Positions 8,728 through 21,812 of a stretch of 64,000 nucleotides of DNA are shown here, piece after piece. The stretch's first letter is position 1; each line of letters begins with the position of its first letter. The notes under the pieces are model-generated. The model was not told where the DNA came from. It ran no database searches and worked only from the letters and a program-made list of their open reading frames with translations. Origin of the DNA: Chromobacterium alkanivorans (GTDB taxonomy: Bacteria; Pseudomonadota; Gammaproteobacteria; Burkholderiales; Chromobacteriaceae). Made by a program: the position numbers and the translations under genes. The stretch covers positions 248,001-312,000 of the forward strand of contig NZ_JAFHKL010000003.1 of NCBI RefSeq assembly GCF_016937655.1, written 5' to 3'.

Positions 8728-10034
8728 GCCCATTCCCTCTTGTTCTTGCGCTCGTCCGCGCGCGTCGCGGCCAGCGGCGCCCAGGACACGAAGGCCGCGT
8801 CCGCATTGCCGGCGCGCGGCGCGTCCAGCATGCGGTTGATGACGATCTGGCTGCGCCAGGCGGTCAGGCTGAGGTTGGGATCGGCCAGGCCGCGCTGCTG
8901 GCGGATGGCGTTCAGGATGAACAGGCTGCGGTTGCGCGGCAGCTTGCCCAGCGCCGCGTAATCGCGGTCGACGGCGATCTCCTCGCCCTCGCGCTCCAGC
9001 CTCTCTCGTAGCGGCTGCAGAAAGGGGGTGGGCGCCGGCTTGAAGCCGCTGGCCCAGATCACCACGTCCGCGTCCAGCGTTTCGGACTCATGGGCGCCCA
9101 GGTGGCTGGCGGCGACGGACCAGCGCTCGCCGTTCCGGCCAATGGCGCGCACTTCGCGGAAGGGCAGCAGCCGGATGTCGATAGGCGCGCGCGCGATGAA
9201 GCGCAGCGTATAAATCTGTTGGTAGATGCTGCGCAGGGTGCACTCGGAAATGCCGTCGCTGCTGAGCAGGTTGCGCTTGAGGAATTCGCGGCGGAAGGTC
9301 TCGTCCTGCTCGTAAAAATAATTGGAATGCGTTGGCGTATACAGATCGTTGGTGAAGGGGGAATCGTCGAGCGGAAAATAATTCTCCCGCCGCGACAGCC
9401 AGCTGAGCGCGGCCGGCGCCTGGTCGCCGCCGCGGCGCAGCAGCTCCAGCACCGCCTCGGCGCCGGACTGGCCGCCGCCGATGACCAGCACGCGCTTGCC
9501 GGCAGTGACGCCGGACTTGGCGGCGAAATCGTTGACGTGGAAATGCGTGCTCTCGTTCAGACAGGAGCGCGCGAAGTCCGGCACGTCCGGCACGATGCCG
9601 ACGCCGACGACCACGTTGTCGCCCTGCACCCGCCGCTTGCTGGTCTGCACCACGTAGGCGCCGTCGACGAAATCCACCTCCAGCACCCGCTCGCCGAAGC
9701 AGATGTTGTCGTTGCTCTCCGCCGCCCATTTCAGATAGTCGCGGAATTCCAGCCGCGACACCTGATCGAAACGCGCGTTGAGAAACTGCAGCAATCTGCC
9801 GTGCTGATGCAGATAGGACACAAAGGAGAAGCGGTTGGTCGGGTCCGCCAGCGTGACCAGGTCCTTGAACAGGGACACTTGCAGCCCGGCGCCGGGAATC
9901 ATCATGCCGTCGTGCCAGGAGAAGGCCGGCTTCTGTTCGAAGAAAATGCTCTTGATGTCGTGCTGGCCGTGCAAGAGCGAAGCCACGCTCAGATTGGACG
10001 GCCCGCTGCCGATGCCGATGCAGTGATATTTCAT
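8724..10034 (-). CDS. L-lysine N6-monooxygenase family (first gene of hydrazine cluster)
   Basis: This 436-residue enzyme belongs to the SidA/IucD/PvdA N-hydroxylase family. It has an FAD site GIGSGPSNLSVASLL (7-21), a substrate/FAD region GLQVSLFKDLVTLADPTNRFSF (50-71), an NADPH site VLVIGGGQSGAEAV (182-195), and the ATG-like motif DVVIWASGFKP. The enzymes hydroxylate the side-chain nitrogen of lysine or ornithine with NADPH and O2. No siderophore synthetase is nearby; instead the next two genes are the DAO-type oxidase and the cupin/MetRS fusion. This points to N6-hydroxylysine as a hydrazine precursor. It lacks a clear Shine-Dalgarno site, although it heads the operon. Confidence 0.85.
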   Translation of the reverse strand: MKYHCIGIGSGPSNLSVASLLHGQHDIKSIFFEQKPAFSWHDGMMIPGAGLQVSLFKDLVTLADPTNRFSFVSYLHQHGRLLQFLNARFDQVSRLEFRDYLKWAAESNDNICFGERVLEVDFVDGAYVVQTSKRRVQGDNVVVGVGIVPDVPDFARSCLNESTHFHVNDFAAKSGVTAGKRVLVIGGGQSGAEAVLELLRRGGDQAPAALSWLSRRENYFPLDDSPFTNDLYTPTHSNYFYEQDETFRREFLKRNLLSSDGISECTLRSIYQQIYTLRFIARAPIDIRLLPFREVRAIGRNGERWSVAASHLGAHESETLDADVVIWASGFKPAPTPFLQPLRERLEREGEEIAVDRDYAALGKLPRNRSLFILNAIRQQRGLADPNLSLTAWRSQIVINRMLDAPRAGNADAAFVSWAPLAATRADERKNKREWA

Positions 10035-10380
10035 GGTGTATTGGCACTTGAAGTGGATTCAAGACAAAAGGAGCCGCGATGAACTGCGCGTCGCAGCGGC
10101 GGAAAACCCAACCGGCACTCTCATTCGCAATCAACAACAACCACAAACCGCCAAAGCATCGCCGGAGACGCGCCGCGTCCGTTCCGGCGTCCAAACCCGC
10201 CGCCCGCCCGGTCAGTACTAAAGGCCAGGCCGCATCCCGTTGCAAAAGCGCAGCAGGCGCCGCGCCGTCTCCACCCCCGCCGAATCCAGACCGCCGCGCC
10301 GCCGCTGCCGGCCGCGCCGCAAACCCGTGTCCCCCATGGCCTGGAGGCCTAAATCGGCAAGCCGTACCGATCAATATATT
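10035..10380. other. Long GC-rich leader region without a recognisable gene
   Basis: About 350 bp separate the candidate promoter from the hydroxylase start. Short open frames exist on both strands (for example 10079-10444 on the plus strand), but they are arginine- and proline-rich and look like chance frames of GC-rich DNA. I see no RNA family that I recognise. If the promoter assignment is right, this is an unusually long 5' leader. Confidence 0.4.
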
Positions 10381-10392
10381 CCAATGTCATTC

Positions 10393-10421
10393 AAGCTATC
10401 ACATGACTTTTGTCATGTCAA
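10393..10421 (-). promoter_or_regulatory. Candidate promoter with overlapping palindromic operator for the hydrazine operon
   Basis: On the minus strand a perfect -35 TTGACA (10416-10421) is followed, after 17 bp, by TAGCTT (10393-10398). The spacer and part of the -35 box are covered by the perfect palindrome ACATGAC-TTTT-GTCATGT (10401-10418). Further TGTCAT/ATGACA half-sites lie close by (10385-10390, 10445-10450). A repressor binding here would block the polymerase. The surrounding 10380-10500 is much more AT-rich than the genes. The -10 match is poor, so activator dependence is also possible. Confidence 0.5.
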
Positions 10422-10558
10422 ACAACATTAAAAACCAAAAATAGATGACATTTTCGAAATAGATACCATCAATCAGTACAGTTTATGGGGAAAGAAAAGC
10501 TGTCATCATCCCGACGACAAGAGCGGCGCATCCGGACGGACGCCGCCGCTTCAAACGC

Positions 10559-10588
10559 AAAACAGGCCGGGATTCCCGGCCTGTTTCG
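10559..10588 (-). terminator. Intrinsic terminator-like hairpin after astB
   Basis: A near-perfect inverted repeat, AACAGGCCGGGA paired with TCCCGGCCTGTT, is followed on the minus strand by TTTTG. It lies 43 bp beyond the astB stop codon and closes the arginine operon. Confidence 0.75.
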
Positions 10589-10630
10589 CTAGCGCGCCCG
10601 ACTCGAAATCAGGCGCGGGTTCCGCTTGCT

Positions 10631-11977
10631 TCAGCCCAGCTGGAACGGATACACCGAGCCCAGGCCCAGGATGCCGCTCAACTCGTCCAGCGCGGTGCGG
10701 CTCTCGATCAGCAACTGCGGATCGGCCAGGTCTTCGCTGCTCAGCCGGTCGCGGTAATGGCGGTCCACCCAGCTATTGAGCGTGGCGAACAGCGCGTCGC
10801 TCATCAGCACCTTGGGATTGACCGCGGCGATTTCCGCCGCCGACAGCGCCACGCGCAGCCGCAGGCAGGCGGGGCCGCCGCCGTTCTGCATGCTTTGCTT
10901 GAGGTCGAACACCTTGACCTCGGCGATGGGCCCGCCGCTGGCGACCAGCTTGCTTAGGTATGCCCACACCCGCGGCTGATTGCGGCACTCTTCCGGCACC
11001 ACGATGATCATCTTGCCGTCCGGCCTGGACAGCAACTGGCTGTTGAACAGATAGCTCTTCACCGCCTCCTCGATGCTGACCTCGGCCGCCGGCACCTCCA
11101 CCGACACAAAGTCGCCGCCGGCCGCGGCCAGCTTGGCGCTCAGCTCGGCCAGCACCTGCTGCTGATTGAGGAAAGACTTCTGGTGGTGGAACAGCACCTG
11201 GCGGTTGCCCACCGAAATCACGTCGTTGTGGAACACGCCGGCGTCTATGGTGTCCGGGTCCTGCTGCGCGTAGACCACGCGCTCCGCGCTCAGGCCGTGC
11301 AAGCGCGCCACCGCCTGGCAGGCTTCCAGAGTCTGGCGCGCCGGGAACTTGGCCGGCTTGGGATAGCGGGCGTCGAAAGCCGCCGCGCCGAACACGAAGA
11401 ACTCCACGCCCGGGCCGTCGTACTCGGCGCAGAAACGGGTGTGGTTGGCCGCGCCCTCGTCGCCGAAGTGCATTTGCGCCGGCAAGGCCGGATGCACGGC
11501 GAAGCGGGACTCGTCGGCGAACATCGCCTGCAGCAGCCGGCGCGTGGTCGGATGCTCGATCGAGCGGTGGAATTTATTGTTCAGATTGGCCGGAGTGAAA
11601 TGCACGCGGCCGTCGGCGGTGTCGCCGGACGGGCTGACGGTGGCGGCGTTGGCGGTCCACATGCAGGAGGCCGAGCAGGCCGCCGCCAGGATGGCCGGCG
11701 CTTCCTTCGCTGCGCGCGCCACCACCTCGGCGTCGCTGCCGCCAAAGCCCAGCAGCCGCAGGCTGGCCACATCCGGACGCTCGTGCGGGGCCAGCACGCC
11801 CTGCTTGAAGCCCAGGTCGTGCAAGGCCTTCATCTTGGCCAGGCCCTGCTTGGCGGCCAGCTTGGGGTTGGACGCGGCGCTGACGTTGCTGGTGGACGCC
11901 ACATTGCCGAAGGACAGGCCGCTGTAATTGTGGGTCGGGCCCACCAGGCCGTCGAAATTCACTTCATAGGCGTTCAT
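10631..11977 (-). CDS. astB: N-succinylarginine dihydrolase
   Basis: The 448-residue protein matches AstB in length and sequence: the opening [21 protein letters not shown], the histidine region [15 protein letters not shown], and the C-terminal nucleophile region [15 protein letters not shown] with the catalytic cysteine. It hydrolyses N2-succinylarginine to succinylornithine, CO2 and two ammonia in the cytoplasm, the second step of the arginine succinyltransferase pathway. ATG 11977 gives the family's usual length, with GGAG about 10-13 bases upstream. It is separated from astD by 369 bp holding repeats, so it may have its own promoter or be read less than the upstream genes. Confidence 0.95.
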   Translation of the reverse strand: MNAYEVNFDGLVGPTHNYSGLSFGNVASTSNVSAASNPKLAAKQGLAKMKALHDLGFKQGVLAPHERPDVASLRLLGFGGSDAEVVARAAKEAPAILAAACSASCMWTANAATVSPSGDTADGRVHFTPANLNNKFHRSIEHPTTRRLLQAMFADESRFAVHPALPAQMHFGDEGAANHTRFCAEYDGPGVEFFVFGAAAFDARYPKPAKFPARQTLEACQAVARLHGLSAERVVYAQQDPDTIDAGVFHNDVISVGNRQVLFHHQKSFLNQQQVLAELSAKLAAAGGDFVSVEVPAAEVSIEEAVKSYLFNSQLLSRPDGKMIIVVPEECRNQPRVWAYLSKLVASGGPIAEVKVFDLKQSMQNGGGPACLRLRVALSAAEIAAVNPKVLMSDALFATLNSWVDRHYRDRLSSEDLADPQLLIESRTALDELSGILGLGSVYPFQLG

Positions 11978-12070
11978 TTGGAGAATGCTCCCTTGCCTCA
12001 ATCCATCTGAATGGCGGGACGGCCATCTGGCCCCTTCTCGCCACCTAACTCTTTTGCGTTGACTACACGC

Positions 12071-12095
12071 CCCCTCTCCCACGAGGGGAGAGGGG
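12071..12095. repeat. REP-like palindrome 1 (CCCCTCTCCC family)
   Basis: CCCCTCTCCC (12071-12080) pairs with GGGGAGAGGGG (12085-12095). It forms a strong hairpin of the widespread CCCTCTCC-type REP sequence. It stands between astD and astB in the transcript. Confidence 0.7.
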
Positions 12096-12156
12096 AGAAA
12101 ACCGCACCACCCGCGCTTACTGCACGAATGAACTGGCGTCTCACTCAGCCTTCAGT

Positions 12157-12195
12157 CCCTCTCCCCTTGCGGGAGAGGGGTTGGGGAGAGGGGGT
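12157..12195. repeat. REP-like palindrome 2 with G-rich tail
   Basis: CCCTCTCCC (12157-12165) pairs with GGGAGAGGG (12171-12179) and is followed by TTGGGGAGAGGGGG. It is related to the palindrome 76 bp to its left, and together they make a REP pair directly beside the MITE-like copy B. Confidence 0.7.
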
Positions 12196-12199
12196 GCTC

Positions 12200-14837
<2,638 letters not shown>

Positions 14838-14841
<4 letters not shown>

Positions 14842-15869
14842 GCTGCGGACTCCTTCTGCTGCAGGCCGGCCACCTGGACCTGGCCGCCGCTGGCGAGACC
14901 CAGCGCGCGGGCGGCGTCGGGATTGATGAAGGCGACGCCGTCCACCACCGCCACGCGGCACACCGCGGCGGAAAACTCGCTGGATTCAAGATTGCTCAAC
15001 AACTGCGGCTGCGCCTGCTCCGGCAGGCTGGCCAGCACTTCCACCGGGTAGCAACGGCTGTTTTCCAGCGTTTTCAGGCGGTCCACCTCGGCGGTCAGCA
15101 CCGCGCCGCCGTCGAAGATGTCGATGTAGTTGTCGGCTTCGAAACCCTCGTTGCACAGCAGCTGGCAGGAGCGTTCGAAGCTGGCGTGGATCTGGCCTAT
15201 CGAGTGCTGCGCCTCGTCCGGCAGCAGCGGCACGTAGATCGGGTAGCTGGGCATCAGCTCGGCGATGAAGGTCTTGCTGTGGCTGACGAAGGCCTGCTCC
15301 ACCTGCAGGAAATCCATATTGAAGAAGCGGCGGCCGATGGCGTTCCAGAACGGCGATTGGCCGGCGTCGTCGTGGATGCCCTGCATCTCCGCGATCACGC
15401 GGCGGCCGAAGCGCTCGCGCTTGCTGGCGATGAACAGCAGCCGGGCGCGCGACAGCAGTTCGGCGGCCAAGGGCTCCAGATGGCCGTCCACGTAGAAGCC
15501 GCACAGCTGCACCATGCCGGTCAGGTCGTGGCACATGTTCAGCACGTGCACGCGGTTGTTGACCTTCAGCGCGCGCGAGGCGTGGACGAAGATTTCGCTG
15601 CGGTAGCTGTAGAAGGGCTCGTCGAAGCCGGCGGAGGCGTTGATGGACGCGGTGCCCAGCACCTGGCCGTCTTCCTCCAGCACGAACATATAGTATTCAC
15701 AGCCGGAGTCGCCGATGGCTTCGTGCTCGAAGGCGGACACGGACTGCTGGATGCGCTCGAACAGCTTTTCCCGGTTGTTGGGCAAGCTGGTAACGCCGAT
15801 GCCGCTGGCCACCGCCATGCGTTCGATGGCGGGCAGATCGGAGGTGCGGACGGGACGCACGGTAAGCAT
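14838..15869 (-). CDS. aruF: Arginine/ornithine N-succinyltransferase, alpha subunit
   Basis: The 343-residue paralogue of aruG shares the AstA fold: LTVRPVRTSDLPAIERMA, VQLCGFYVDGHLE, QHSIGQIHASFE and a C-terminal IFDGGAVLTAEVD. With AruG it forms the succinyltransferase that commits arginine, and in pseudomonads also ornithine, to the succinylated route. GGGAG lies 7 bases before ATG 15869. It is 160 bp downstream of the aminotransferase gene. The symbol follows Pseudomonas usage. Confidence 0.9.
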
Positions 15870-16029
15870 GGGACATCTCCCTTATCGCTGAAATCCGGCC
15901 GTGCCGCGGCGAGACCGCGGCGCAGCATCGCCCGCGCGCCTGCCGAGGACAGGAACGTGGGCGGATAACGGTATTGTGTCTGGAGCAAGGGCGGCCGCGA
16001 CGACCGCCCGGAATCGGTGCCGCGGGCGC

Positions 16030-17562
<1,533 letters not shown>

Positions 17563-17597
17563 GAAAAACGCCCGGGCCAGCGGCCCGGGCGTTCCTG
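17563..17597 (-). terminator. Intrinsic terminator of the chitobiase gene
   Basis: AACGCCCGGGCC pairs with GGCCCGGGCGTT across a three-base loop (17567-17593). On the minus strand it is followed by a run of T. It lies just past the chitobiase stop at 17616. Confidence 0.85.
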
Positions 17598-17615
17598 CCT
17601 TGCCGACATCAGCGC

Positions 17616-20234
17616 TCAGTCGCCGCGAACCTCCTGCCGGCTGAAGCGCGCGCCGTCGCCGCTGACGCCGCGCCAGTACCGCGCCTCGGCGCCCTCGCCC
17701 GGCCGGTAGCGCGTCCAGCTGCGCCCGTCCGGCGAGAACTGCAGCGCCTGGCCGGGGAACTCCGTCAGCACGCCGGCCGTTCCGCTGGCCACGCCCGGCG
17801 GCGCGATGCGCAGGCCGATGCCGGCGCGCTCCAGCTTGGCCGTCTCGCGCCAGCCCAGCACCGCGGCGAACTGCTGCCAGTCCTGGCTCAAGGCCGCGCG
17901 GTCCACCAAGTGGCTGACGCCCAATTGGTAACGCTCGCCCTGACGATACGGCCGTTCCCAGCCGGCGCGGTGCCAGGCGCGTTCGGCCAGCGCCAGCAAG
18001 CGCGGATAGGCCATGTACTCGAACTGGGCGTCGCTGCGCATCACTTCGCTCCAGGCCTGGCCCTGGATGCCGGCGAAGCGCGCCGGCGCGGCCTCGCTGG
18101 GCACTTCGAAGGCCTTGCCCTGGCGGTCCGGCATCACTTCGGCGTTCTGCGGCAGATTGTCCGGCGCGAAGCTGAACACCTTGTAGCTGTCGGTGGCGCG
18201 CGAGGCCCAATAATAGCCGCGCTCCTTGGGATTCAGCTCATAGGGGAAGTCGAAGTACAGATAGTCCGGCATCGCCAGCACCGTCTGGAAGCCCTTGTTG
18301 GCGAACTCGTGCGCCTCCTTGGCCGCGCCCCAGAACAAGGTGTCCCACTCGGTGACCATCACCTTGGCGGTGGCGAAGTCCTTGGGCGATTTGGCGCCCT
18401 TCAAGCCGTCCTGCCAGGCGCCCATGGTGGCGATGCCGTGGCGCGCGACGATGCGGCTGACGTCCTCGGCGAACTGCAGCGGCAAATCGGCGACGGTTTT
18501 ACCCGGCCGCTCCGCCAACAACGCGCGGCAGGCCGGCGAGCGCGCCCAGGGTTTGTCCTGTTCCGCCAGCTTGATCTTGCCTTTGCCGGCATCGTTGCCG
18601 GACACGTCTTGGAAGCCACCGCCCAGCAGAATGTTCTTGGCCTCGTCGCCGCCGAAATGCCAAGTGGCGAGCGGCGCGCCGGCCTCGCGGTGCATGGCGG
18701 CCACTTCCGACACCACCTTGTCGACGAAGCGCGGCACGCCGGGCACGCAGGGATTGACATAGGTGTGGCGGTCGTAGAATTGCACCGACAGGGTGTTGGA
18801 GCGGTCTTGCGGATCGATCAGCCGGTAGGCCGCGGCCGCCTCCGGCTGGCCCAACTGGCTGAGGTGGCGGTAGCGCCGCTCCATCGCCATCACCGCCGCG
18901 CGCGCGTGCGCCGGCATGTCGATTTCCGGAATCACCTCGATGAAACGCGCCTTGGCGTAACGCAGCAGTTCCACATACTGCTCGCGGCTCAAATAGCCGC
19001 CGCCGGAACGGTTGTCCGGACCCGAGCCCAGTTGCGGCAGCAGGCAGCGGTCCTCGTTCAGGTCGTGGCAACGGCGCGCGCCGACCTCGGTCAGCTCCGG
19101 CAGACCGTTGATCTGCAAGCGCCAGCCCTCGTCGTCGGACAGGTGCAGATGCAGCTTGTTGAGCTTGTAGGCGGCCATCTGCTCGATCAGGCGCTTGAGC
19201 GTGGCCGGCTGGCGGAAATTGCGCGCCACGTCCACCATGAAGCCGCGGTGGCCGTAGCGCGGCGCGTCTTCCACCGTCAGCGCCGGAATCTCGCCGCCGC
19301 CCTGCGGAATCAGGCCCAGCAAGGTCTGCGCGCCGTAGAACAGGCCGGCGGCGTCATGCGCGTCTATGCGCGCGCCGCCGCGCCCCACCCGCAGGCGGTA
19401 GCCGCCGGCGACGGCGATGTCGGCCGGCAAGCCCTTGACCACGGCGCCGCTGACCGGCAGGCCCTGCTCGGCCAGCCCCAGCTGGCGGCTGCGTTGCGCC
19501 AGCGCCGCGCGCGCGTCCGCGGGCAAGGCCGGCAGCCGCCAGCTCAGCCCCGCCGCCGCCGCCTTGCCGCCGTCGCGCTTGACGCGCAGCGCGGCGGGAA
19601 TCACCCGCGCGGCCACGTCGGCGGCGGCCAGCTGCTGGCCGCGGCGCGCGAATTCGCGGTAGCGCTCGCCAGCGTCCATCAAGGGCCTCGCCTCGCCCGC
19701 CGGCGACTTCCATTCGTCTCCCGGCAGCGGCAGCAAATAGCTGGCGTCGTCGTCGTCATTGCGCGCCAGCACCGCCGGCGGCTGGCCGTCGGCCACCAGA
19801 TAGGGCCGCGGCAGCACGTCGCTGTTGTGCAACATCCAGTACTCGGCCACCAACGGCAGCTCCAGCTTGGCGCCGGCGGCGATGCCAGCGAAGCCGGGCT
19901 TGGGCGTCAGCCGGTACAGGTCGCCGGTCAGATGAGTCAGCGCGAAGTCCGGGCTGTCCAAGCGCAGTAGCCGGCGGATGCTGTGCAGGTACAGGCTCCA
20001 CTCCTTGGCCGGCACCGCGGCCGAGCCGTGGTTTTGCAGGATCAGCCGCCCTTTCAGACAGCTGCCCCAGTCCGCGCCCAGCTCCACGCAGGGCGCGCCG
20101 GCGGCCGCCCCCTTATTGCTGTCCACCGCCATGTTCAGCGACAAATCCCGCGCCAGCGCCGCGACATCCGGCTGCGCCCAAGCCAGCGCGCTGGCCGACA
20201 ACAGGCCCGCCGCCAATAGTTGTTTCGTCCTCAT
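17616..20234 (-). CDS. Beta-N-acetylhexosaminidase (GH20 chitobiase), exported
   Basis: The 872-residue protein has a cleavable signal peptide (MRTKQLLAAGLLSASALAWAQ), a CHB_HEX-type N-terminal domain (about 30-190), a GH20b domain and a GH20 catalytic barrel. The catalytic Asp-Glu pair is in TWHFGGDEAKN, with substrate-shaping segments GFMVDVARNFRQ and KLHLHLSDDEGW. It releases GlcNAc from chitobiose and short chitin oligomers in the periplasm or outside. AGAGGTGAGC precedes ATG 20234; the frame extends further up but without a signal sequence. Two TGGTATT repeats upstream suggest control by an amino-sugar or other GntR-type regulator. Confidence 0.93.
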   Translation of the reverse strand: MRTKQLLAAGLLSASALAWAQPDVAALARDLSLNMAVDSNKGAAAGAPCVELGADWGSCLKGRLILQNHGSAAVPAKEWSLYLHSIRRLLRLDSPDFALTHLTGDLYRLTPKPGFAGIAAGAKLELPLVAEYWMLHNSDVLPRPYLVADGQPPAVLARNDDDDASYLLPLPGDEWKSPAGEARPLMDAGERYREFARRGQQLAAADVAARVIPAALRVKRDGGKAAAAGLSWRLPALPADARAALAQRSRQLGLAEQGLPVSGAVVKGLPADIAVAGGYRLRVGRGGARIDAHDAAGLFYGAQTLLGLIPQGGGEIPALTVEDAPRYGHRGFMVDVARNFRQPATLKRLIEQMAAYKLNKLHLHLSDDEGWRLQINGLPELTEVGARRCHDLNEDRCLLPQLGSGPDNRSGGGYLSREQYVELLRYAKARFIEVIPEIDMPAHARAAVMAMERRYRHLSQLGQPEAAAAYRLIDPQDRSNTLSVQFYDRHTYVNPCVPGVPRFVDKVVSEVAAMHREAGAPLATWHFGGDEAKNILLGGGFQDVSGNDAGKGKIKLAEQDKPWARSPACRALLAERPGKTVADLPLQFAEDVSRIVARHGIATMGAWQDGLKGAKSPKDFATAKVMVTEWDTLFWGAAKEAHEFANKGFQTVLAMPDYLYFDFPYELNPKERGYYWASRATDSYKVFSFAPDNLPQNAEVMPDRQGKAFEVPSEAAPARFAGIQGQAWSEVMRSDAQFEYMAYPRLLALAERAWHRAGWERPYRQGERYQLGVSHLVDRAALSQDWQQFAAVLGWRETAKLERAGIGLRIAPPGVASGTAGVLTEFPGQALQFSPDGRSWTRYRPGEGAEARYWRGVSGDGARFSRQEVRGD

Positions 20235-20330
20235 GCTCACCTCTGCGATTTGCGTGGCGCGCCGCGCGGCGGAACTCCCCCGCCGCGCCTCCCGTACCTC
20301 ATCCGCATGCCACCGTGGGCACAGGCTAAC

Positions 20331-20348
20331 TGGTATTAATGTGGTATT
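20331..20348. promoter_or_regulatory. Direct repeat TGGTATT x2, candidate operator
   Basis: TGGTATT occurs at 20331-20337 and 20342-20348, one helical turn apart. It lies in the divergent region between the chitobiase and the DUF3313-like gene, about 100 bp upstream of the chitobiase start. The spacing suggests a bound regulator; its identity is not known. Confidence 0.4.
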
Positions 20349-20532
20349 CAATGTTCAAGATCAAAATCGCGCTCTCCCGCCGCGGACGACTAACATGAGA
20401 GGGCCGGAATGCAAAGATCTGTGAAGCCCGGGAACGCCCGCGCCATGCCGCCGGTCTAGCCGCGGTTGCCGCAAAATCCGTCATCGCCGGCGGGCCGCGC
20501 GCCGCCCTTCAACCCTCATTAGGAGCGCATCG

Positions 20533-21210
20533 ATGCGCAAGACTCTCGCCCTCGGCCTGCTGTTGCTGGCCGCCCTGCCCGCGCTGGCCCAGGACGCCTC
20601 GGCCCCGCAAACCGTGTTCAGCCTGCCGCTGACGGCGTTCAAGGCCGCGGACCGCGACGCCTCGCAAAAGCTGTACCGGGCGCCGGACGCGCAGCTGAGC
20701 GCTTACAAATCCATCGTGGTGGAACCGCTGTACTTCATGCGCCACCAGCCGGACGGCGACTGGCAGCTGCTGCAGAGCGGCGAGGAGAACCGGATCGCCG
20801 CCTATTTCCAGCAACGGATGACCGAGGAATTGCACAAGGTGGGCATCCCGGTCAGCCGCGAAGCGCTGCCGGACAGCGCCCGCCTGCGCGTGGCCGTCAC
20901 CGGCATGGCCCAGGAGCGGCCGGGCGTGGAAGCGCTGGACATCCTGCCGATCAAGGCGGTGTTCAATCTGGGCCGGCTGGCCGCCGGCAAGGAGCCTTAT
21001 CTGACCAAGGTGGCCAGCATGGCGCAGCTGGAGGACGCCAACAGCGGCAAGCTGCTGGCCGGCAGCGTCAATCTGCGCAAGGGCGACAAGAGCCGCCAAC
21101 GCGGCGAGCCGGTCAAGCTGGAGAGTCTGCAAGGCCTGATCGACGACTGGTGTCGCGATAGCGCCAGGCTGCTGGCGCGCGGGATGGCAATGAAGCCGGC
21201 CCTGCCCTGA
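20533..21210 (+). CDS. DUF3313-like exported protein
   Basis: The 225-residue protein has a signal peptide (MRKTLALGLLLLAALPALAQ) but no lipobox cysteine. It resembles DUF3313 proteins, which are often lipoproteins: a body starting near YRAPDAQLSAYKSIVVEPLYF and a C-terminal region LEDANSGKLLAGSVNLRKGD. AGGAG lies 8 bases before ATG 20533. It is a single gene divergent from the chitobiase. Function is unknown; a periplasmic location is likely from the signal peptide. Confidence 0.75.
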   Translation: MRKTLALGLLLLAALPALAQDASAPQTVFSLPLTAFKAADRDASQKLYRAPDAQLSAYKSIVVEPLYFMRHQPDGDWQLLQSGEENRIAAYFQQRMTEELHKVGIPVSREALPDSARLRVAVTGMAQERPGVEALDILPIKAVFNLGRLAAGKEPYLTKVASMAQLEDANSGKLLAGSVNLRKGDKSRQRGEPVKLESLQGLIDDWCRDSARLLARGMAMKPALP

Positions 21211-21226
21211 AAAGCGAGCAAGAAAA

Positions 21227-21253
21227 ACGCCGAGGGCAAAGCGCTCGGCGTGA
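21227..21253 (-). terminator. Terminator hairpin between convergent genes
   Basis: ACGCCGAG pairs with CTCGGCGT around 21228-21252. The minus-strand reading ends in TTTTT, so it best serves the leftward gene that ends at 21264. It could also stop rightward transcription past 21210. Confidence 0.7.
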
Positions 21254-21263
21254 ATATCGACGG

Positions 21264-21803
21264 CTACAGCCAGCCGGCGGGCGCCGAGCTATAGCGTTGA
21301 TGATAGCGCCCAAGCAACACGAGCAAATCATCGAAACTCGCCTGCAAGGCGGTGGAAGAAATGGCGATCGGACTGCCATAGCATATGAAATTGAAATGGC
21401 TGAATAGCCGCGCCACCGGCCCCAGCCGGCTCAGGTACTTGCCCGGCGCTCTCACCTTGATGATCAAAAACTGCTGACCGCGCCCCGCCGAGACTTCCCA
21501 GCCGACGATGTCCGCCCAGGGAATCAGCCCGACGGCGATCTGGCTGGAATGGTCCGACAGCCCTTGCGCGTTGAACACCAGGGCCGGCTTGCGCTGCAGG
21601 CATTGACGCAGGCCTAGCAGACAGCAAGCGCCGAAGAAGACCATCGCCGCGCCTCCGGCGCCATAACGCCGGACCAGGCTAACCTCCGTGTCCGGCGCAG
21701 TCCACATCGCATAGCCGACGGCGACAAAAGCCAGGCCGGCGACGATCAGCAACAGCACCTTGCCGCCGCCGAACTCGATACGAATCTCATCCATCGCGCT
21801 CAT
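21264..21803 (-). CDS. STM3941-like membrane protein
   Basis: The 179-residue protein has two N-terminal membrane segments (KVLLLIVAGLAFVAVGYAMW and AAMVFFGACCLLGL). A PH-like cytoplasmic part follows, with NAQGLSDHSSQIAVGLIPW and DIVGWEVS. This arrangement is that of STM3941-family proteins of unknown function. The start is uncertain: ATG 21803 or the in-frame ATG at 21794 both fit the GAG-rich upstream bases. It lies downstream of pnp but is separated from it by a strong terminator. Confidence 0.7.
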   Translation of the reverse strand: MSAMDEIRIEFGGGKVLLLIVAGLAFVAVGYAMWTAPDTEVSLVRRYGAGGAAMVFFGACCLLGLRQCLQRKPALVFNAQGLSDHSSQIAVGLIPWADIVGWEVSAGRGQQFLIIKVRAPGKYLSRLGPVARLFSHFNFICYGSPIAISSTALQASFDDLLVLLGRYHQRYSSAPAGWL

Positions 21804-21812
21804 CTCGCAGTC

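Noticed and set aside
5935-8961. 1008-codon open frame on the plus strand
   Set aside because: It lies antisense to the cupin/MetRS, FAD oxidase and hydroxylase genes, has no family resemblance and is rich in Arg, Gln, Ala and His. It is a high-GC shadow frame.
8724-10034. Siderophore biosynthesis role for the N-hydroxylase
   Set aside because: No siderophore synthetase, receptor or iron box is nearby. The adjacent oxidase and cupin/MetRS fusion fit a hydrazine pathway better.
10079-10444. 121-codon frame upstream of the hydroxylase
   Set aside because: It has no ribosome binding site, is Arg/Pro-rich and crosses from the GC-rich into the AT-rich zone without change of frame. It is likely chance.
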